Shown here one piece after another: positions 59,980 through 64,000 of a stretch of DNA of 64,000 nucleotides. The notes under the pieces were generated by a model, which made no database searches, was not told the DNA's origin, and saw only the letters and a list, made by a program, of their open reading frames with translations. Source of the DNA: Salvia splendens (lineage: Eukaryota; Streptophyta; Magnoliopsida; Lamiales; Lamiaceae). The first letter of the stretch is position 1. Each line of letters starts with the position of its first letter. A program made the translations under genes and the position numbers. The DNA lies in the NCBI RefSeq assembly GCF_004379255.2, contig NC_056037.1, forward strand, positions 15,076,902-15,140,901, in the 5' to 3' direction.

Positions 59980-60805
59980 ATGTCCGGCTCCGACGATCAC
60001 CCATCCGATTCCCGTAGTTAGAACCACGAATGGTTCCCTAGTCTGGAAACAGAATTCTCGCCTCCTCCTCAAACCCAAGGTTCTCAAATTCTGGGTGGCT
60101 ACCGACCTTACTTGGTGGACGAGCAAGATGCCCCCGATGGGCGATACGGGTGGGCACCCGAACAAGGATCAGGAGGGAGCGGCGACTCCCAAACTCCGGG
60201 AGGGAGCGAGGCTCCCAAAATCCTCCTACTCCTCGTAGTACTCGTGTTCAGGGTCATGGCGGTGACCCTCACGACCGAACCCCGTACACTCCGAGGGAGA
60301 TGGATATGTTATTCAAAGCATATTTGGAAATCTCCGAAGATCCGGAGATTGGCATGAATCAAAGCGGTGATTGGTTTTGGTTCCGCGTCTCTCGCCAGTA
60401 CAATGCCATCCGACAGGAGAGAACCATCGAGCGCAATGAGAGTATGGTACGCAATGCCATCTTCAGAGCCAATGAAGAAATCCAAAAGTTCCAGGGATTT
60501 ACCTCCAGGAACAGTTGTCGGCAGGGAGCAGCAAGAGCGAGCTCGACATCATTATTGCCGCCATGACGACCTACCATTCTTGTTATTACAAACCATTCAA
60601 GTACCTCAACGCTTGGCAGAAGGTGCGTACGCATCCGAAGTATATGGGAGGCTTATCATCCTCCTCCAACAAACGGTCGAGGTCGTTATCCCTATCCGAC
60701 GCCGGCTCGGATGAGATGTCAAGCCAGCTTGCCGCAACTAACTTGGGTAGCCCCGACGCCGGCCCGAGCAGTTCCCAACGCCGGCTGCGCGGAAGGAAAC
60801 CGACA
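59980..60805 (+). pseudogene. Harbinger ORF1 (Myb/SANT-like) pseudogene, left copy
   Basis: ATG at 59980: MSGSDDHPSDSRS and then TAG. Downstream, in shifting frames: GGYRPYLVDEQDAPDGRYGW, YTPREMDMLFKAYLEISEDP (Myb/SANT-like), FWFRVSRQYNAIRQERTIER, then the carboxyl part KSELDIIIAAMTTYHSCYY and a Ser-rich end to about 60805. At least two frameshifts and one nonsense codon. Confidence 0.78.
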
Positions 60806-61302
60806 TTGCGCACCATACTCTCGTTGTGCTCGATGGTTCTCTCTGATCTTATGGCATTGTACCGGCAAGAGATGCGGAACCAAAACTTATCCCCGCTTTG
60901 GTTCGTGCCAATCTCCGGATCTTCGGAGATTTCCAAATAGACTTTGAATAACATATCCATATCCCTCAGAGTGTACGGGGTGCGGACGTGAGGGTCACCG
61001 CCAAGACCCCTAACACGAGTACTACGAGGAGTAGGAGTAAGAGGAGTTTGGGAGCCGCCGCTCCCTCTCGGAGTTTGGGAGCCGCCACTCCCTCCCGATC
61101 CTTGTTCGGGTGCCCACCCGTATAGCCCATCGGGGGCATCTTGCTCGTCCACTGGGTAAGGCAGGTAGCCACCCAGAATTTGAGAACCTTGGGTTTGAGG
61201 AGGGGGCGAGAATTCCGTTTCCGGACTAGGGAATGGTGTTGGGCCGAACTATTCGTGGTTCCAACCGAGGGAGTCGGAGGGGTGATCGCCAGAGCCGGAC
61301 AT
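60806..61302 (-). pseudogene. Harbinger ORF1 pseudogene, right copy, truncated
   Basis: ATG at 61302: MSGSGDHPSDSLGWNHE, then TAG. It continues with VDEQDAPDGLYGWAPEQGSG, YTLRDMDMLFKVYLEISEDP and YNAIRSERTIEHNESMVRN, and stops at the junction with the left copy near 60806. The carboxyl third is missing. Confidence 0.78.
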
Positions 61303-61709
61303 TTTTTCTGCAAGAGTGAAAGATTGAGAATTGATGAGAGAATTTAGATGAGAATTGTATAGTGTGGTGAAAATTTTTTGTGCGGAAATGAGGGTATTTA
61401 TAGATGAAAATGTGAATTTTAGGGGAAAAAATGAAAAATAAATTAAAAGTAGTTAGAAAACGGATATAATTTATTGGGAAGTGGGAAAATATTTTTTTAA
61501 TTAAAAATTATTTTTAAATTAAAATTCAAAATTTTAAAAAAGGAAAAAAATAGAAAATGCCAACGGCTATGCCGTTGGCCAATGGAGTGCTGCCACGTGG
61601 CCCTGCTCAGCGACACGGACGTGCTCGATGTATCGAGCAGCGCCGTGCCGTCGGCAAGAGCACAACGGCGGACATGGGGGTGCCGCGCCGTCGGCATGGA
61701 TGCCGTCCT

Positions 61710-62973
61710 TCAGGGAAAGCACCGATGGGATGCTTTCATGTGCCATAAAGAATTAAAGGTTGTAATATAGTAGTAGTAGTATTTTTATTTATCTTCTATA
61801 TTTAAGAGTATGCGCTTATAAAACAGATTTTTTAATTGATAACATATTCATGACTTTTTAAATAGTAGTAGTTTGTGTATGTTTTACTGCAAAAAGTTAG
61901 TTTTTGGAAATATTAATATGTACATAATGTTATAAAAATTGAAATTAATAACCATCTAAGATAATTGCATATTGGTTGTTACATTGGTTGAATGGAGTAC
62001 ATAATTTCTGAAAAAAGTAATTTCTTTGTAGCAGGATCCAGACATGTTACATTCGGTATCATTATGCATAATCGTTACATGAATACAACTTTTTGCATGT
62101 GTAGATCTGGATCGGTTTTAAATAGTTCGAATTCGAATGATACAAAATAAAATACACATAAATTAATCTCAAGAAATCGTATATCTATATTAATTAGGCT
62201 TTACTGTGTCAAATTACATCAAAGGTGTATTTTTGATATAAATTTATGAAGATATAGAAAATTATAGGGGAGAATTAAATCTTCATATAAAAAATGAATA
62301 TAATGAAACAACAACGACAACAAACGCCATCACTAGAGAGGGGAAAAAGGGGCCTCACTTTTATACAACAGTGGGAAAAGGGTGAGTAGGAAGAGAAAAT
62401 ATGTGAAGAGTTTTGGTAAAATATTTTATTCTCTTTATCCTTCTACTTTATTATAGTACTCCTGGTAATCAATTATTGAAAAAAAATAGTTCGTTAAAAA
62501 ATTATTCTAATAAATACTTATAATTTATACTGTTAAAGGTATATTTGGCCATGCTTTCATCAATCTTTTAATATACTCATATAATTTATTATTTCATAAA
62601 TGTTATTGTTATTTCTTTTTTATTTTAATTATAATAAAATTAAAAATAAATTCATGGCAACAAACCAAACTAATCAACAATTTTTATTCCTTTCGAAGTG
62701 TGCCAAAGTAGTTGAGTCATTATAATAAATACTTACTACAACTTCAACTTTAAAGGTTTATTTTTATTTTATATTATTGATTAGTAAATCAAATTTATCG
62801 TGGTATAATTAAATTAGTGTAATAAATATTTGTAGATATAATTATTGGTATAATAAAATTATTAATCGTATTTGTAATACATTTCCTTATTTTCGAAGTG
62901 TATATAATGATATTGCTTTCTTAATTCTGTTACATTATTTCAAATTTAAATGTAATAAATGAAAATTATGTGA
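61710..62973. other. AT-rich intergenic region
   Basis: No gene or RNA gene seen. The rightmost part may belong to the Helitron-like element that ends at 63002. Confidence 0.4.
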
Positions 62974-63002
62974 CCCGTGCATAGAACATGTGTTAATACT
63001 AG
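62974..63002 (+). mobile_element. candidate Helitron 3' terminus
   Basis: ACCCGTGCATAGAACATGTG (decayed hairpin) followed by TTAATACTAG and then T. The terminal ten bases are the same as at 15410-15419 on the opposite strand. The 5' end is not located. Confidence 0.5.
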
Positions 63003-63142
63003 TGTTACAAAAACTAGAACAATGTCATTTTCTATTCTAAAATACAAACTACATAGAAGGCCTTAATCCTGGAGACAGTAAATATGAAGTCTATTGGTTG
63101 GTAGACGTAGACCCTGTTGTCTTACCTCTTCATCGAATATGT

Positions 63143-64000
63143 TGTAAAAATCATGGATTAAATATGCCCGGTCAATGGATTTTGACCAAATAATAAATGT
63201 GACGAGACATTTAATTTTGTGAAATTAAATGACATAGCGTCGATCTACATTTTACGTAGATAAATGTAGTATATTCACTTTCTCAAATCCGATTTCCGGT
63301 GAGTGAGAAATAGTGGATTAAAGTTGGGCATAATTAGCTTTTAATTAAAGCTTGGAGTTGGAGCTTAGGGAATAATTAACTAGTGTTAATTATCTCATAT
63401 TGGAGGATTAACACATCTTTTAATGTGTTTAAATTAAGTGACTTTATGTTACTTAATAATTATAGTGGACCAAGATGGGTGAAAGAGCCCACACGCGCGC
63501 ACACGAACGCGCCGCCGCCGCCCACCCGCCCGAGCCCGTGCCCGTGCTTGCGGGCCTGATCCCGAGCTCGGGCCCGATCCCGATCTTGATCTTGGCAATT
63601 GGTCTTTGGGCTTGGTGCTTGGGCTTGTCCCTAGCCCAAACTTAATCTTTTTATACCACCGCAGAGTCAGCAATCCAAGTGGCTTGACACGTCGTCAAGC
63701 GTGGCACAGTCAGAGCTGCCACGTGAGAAAAGCATACGCTCCGCACGCGAAAGGCATACTCCTGCCACACGCTCGTAACCGTTGGCGGTTACGAATCTGC
63801 CATGATGAGCCTTCATGGCTGTTGACCCACAGCAGTGGACTGAGCCTATAAATAGGCTAGCCACTCCATGCATCTACACTACACTATTCACAAGCATAAC
63901 AGCATAAGCTCTCTCCCTCTCTCTGCATTGTCTTTCTGTCGAAGCTCTGCCCTCTCCTTCGTCCAGTTCGTCGGAGCTCTGCTGATTGCGGTGCTGCATC
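63143..64000 (+). repeat. LTR of copia copy 4, plus orientation, cut by window end
   Basis: Starts TGTAAAAATC like the LTRs at 4591, 25575 and 55446 (coding strand), and runs with high similarity to the edge. TATAAATA at 63847-63854. GC-rich U3 tract at about 63490-63600, shorter than in copy 2. The bases before it are TATGT. Either the 5' LTR of an element continuing to the right or a solo LTR; the window cannot tell. Confidence 0.9.

Larger units (their letters stand above)
59614..61671. mobile_element. inverted pair of Harbinger ORF1-type elements
   Basis: The left part (plus) and right part (minus) are copies of the same element, meeting at about 60805. Outer arms share CCGCCGTTGTG, TTGCCGACGGCACG, GCTCGATACATCGAGCACGT and GACGTGGCAGCAC-like blocks. 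The right copy extends further out (to about 61705, GCATCCATGCCGACGG on the minus strand) while the left copy is cut at 59614. Each half has a TATA-like CTATAAATAC before its start codon. No target duplication found. Confidence 0.7.

Overview
This is nuclear DNA from a flowering plant. The genes carry GT..AG introns and match eudicot single-copy genes: a pentatricopeptide-repeat DYW protein, an augmin subunit 8/QWRF protein, eIF(iso)4G, an RCI2/LTI6 peptide and a calcineurin-B-like EF-hand protein. The intergenic DNA is AT-rich and crowded with plant transposons. I infer an asterid (perhaps Lamiales) from the general look of genes and repeats, but nothing in the window proves it.

Layout. 1-4591: a Ty1/copia element on the minus strand, cut by the window edge. 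4662-6797: an AT-rich Mutator-like element with a 9-bp target duplication. 8569-11777 (-): a six-exon calcineurin-B-like gene. 12101-17280: a hAT element, a long-inverted-repeat element, Stowaway MITEs, a relic copia tail and a Helitron-type end. 17925-20988 (+): the AUG8/QWRF gene. 22170-27530 (+): a wrecked PPR-DYW gene, broken by a tandem TRIM, by a truncated copia copy and by frameshifts. 27736-29733: a PIF/Harbinger element carrying only the Myb-like ORF1. 30219-32737: a MITE split by a hAT element that itself holds a seven-unit 177-bp satellite. 33061-37957 (+): eIF(iso)4G. 38736-39041 (-): RCI2-like. 39240-45500: AT-rich, mostly featureless. 45498-47210 (-): a conserved small FDLN-motif gene with one in-frame stop. 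47702-48002: a tRNA-derived SINE with a 15-bp duplication. 48050-55446: a complete, apparently very young copia element with matching 1155-bp LTRs and an intact 1477-residue Gag-Pol. 55591-58428: two abutting, oppositely oriented Harbinger transposase deletion derivatives. 59614-61671: an inverted pair of ORF1-type relics. 63143-64000: the LTR of a fourth copia copy, in the opposite orientation.

The host genes form no pathway, but the order RCI2-like, eIF(iso)4G, PPR-DYW, AUG8 resembles, from memory, the Arabidopsis At4g30650-At4g30710 block, so the window is probably one ancestral segment inflated by transposons. The most interesting mobile-element signals are these: a copia family whose site next to the 5' LTR is not a tRNA 3'-end primer site but is a perfect 14-nt complement of its own R/U5; an FG-repeat-rich Gag amino end in that family; a hAT element that carries a satellite array; and Harbinger ORF1 and transposase genes found only in separate, degraded elements.
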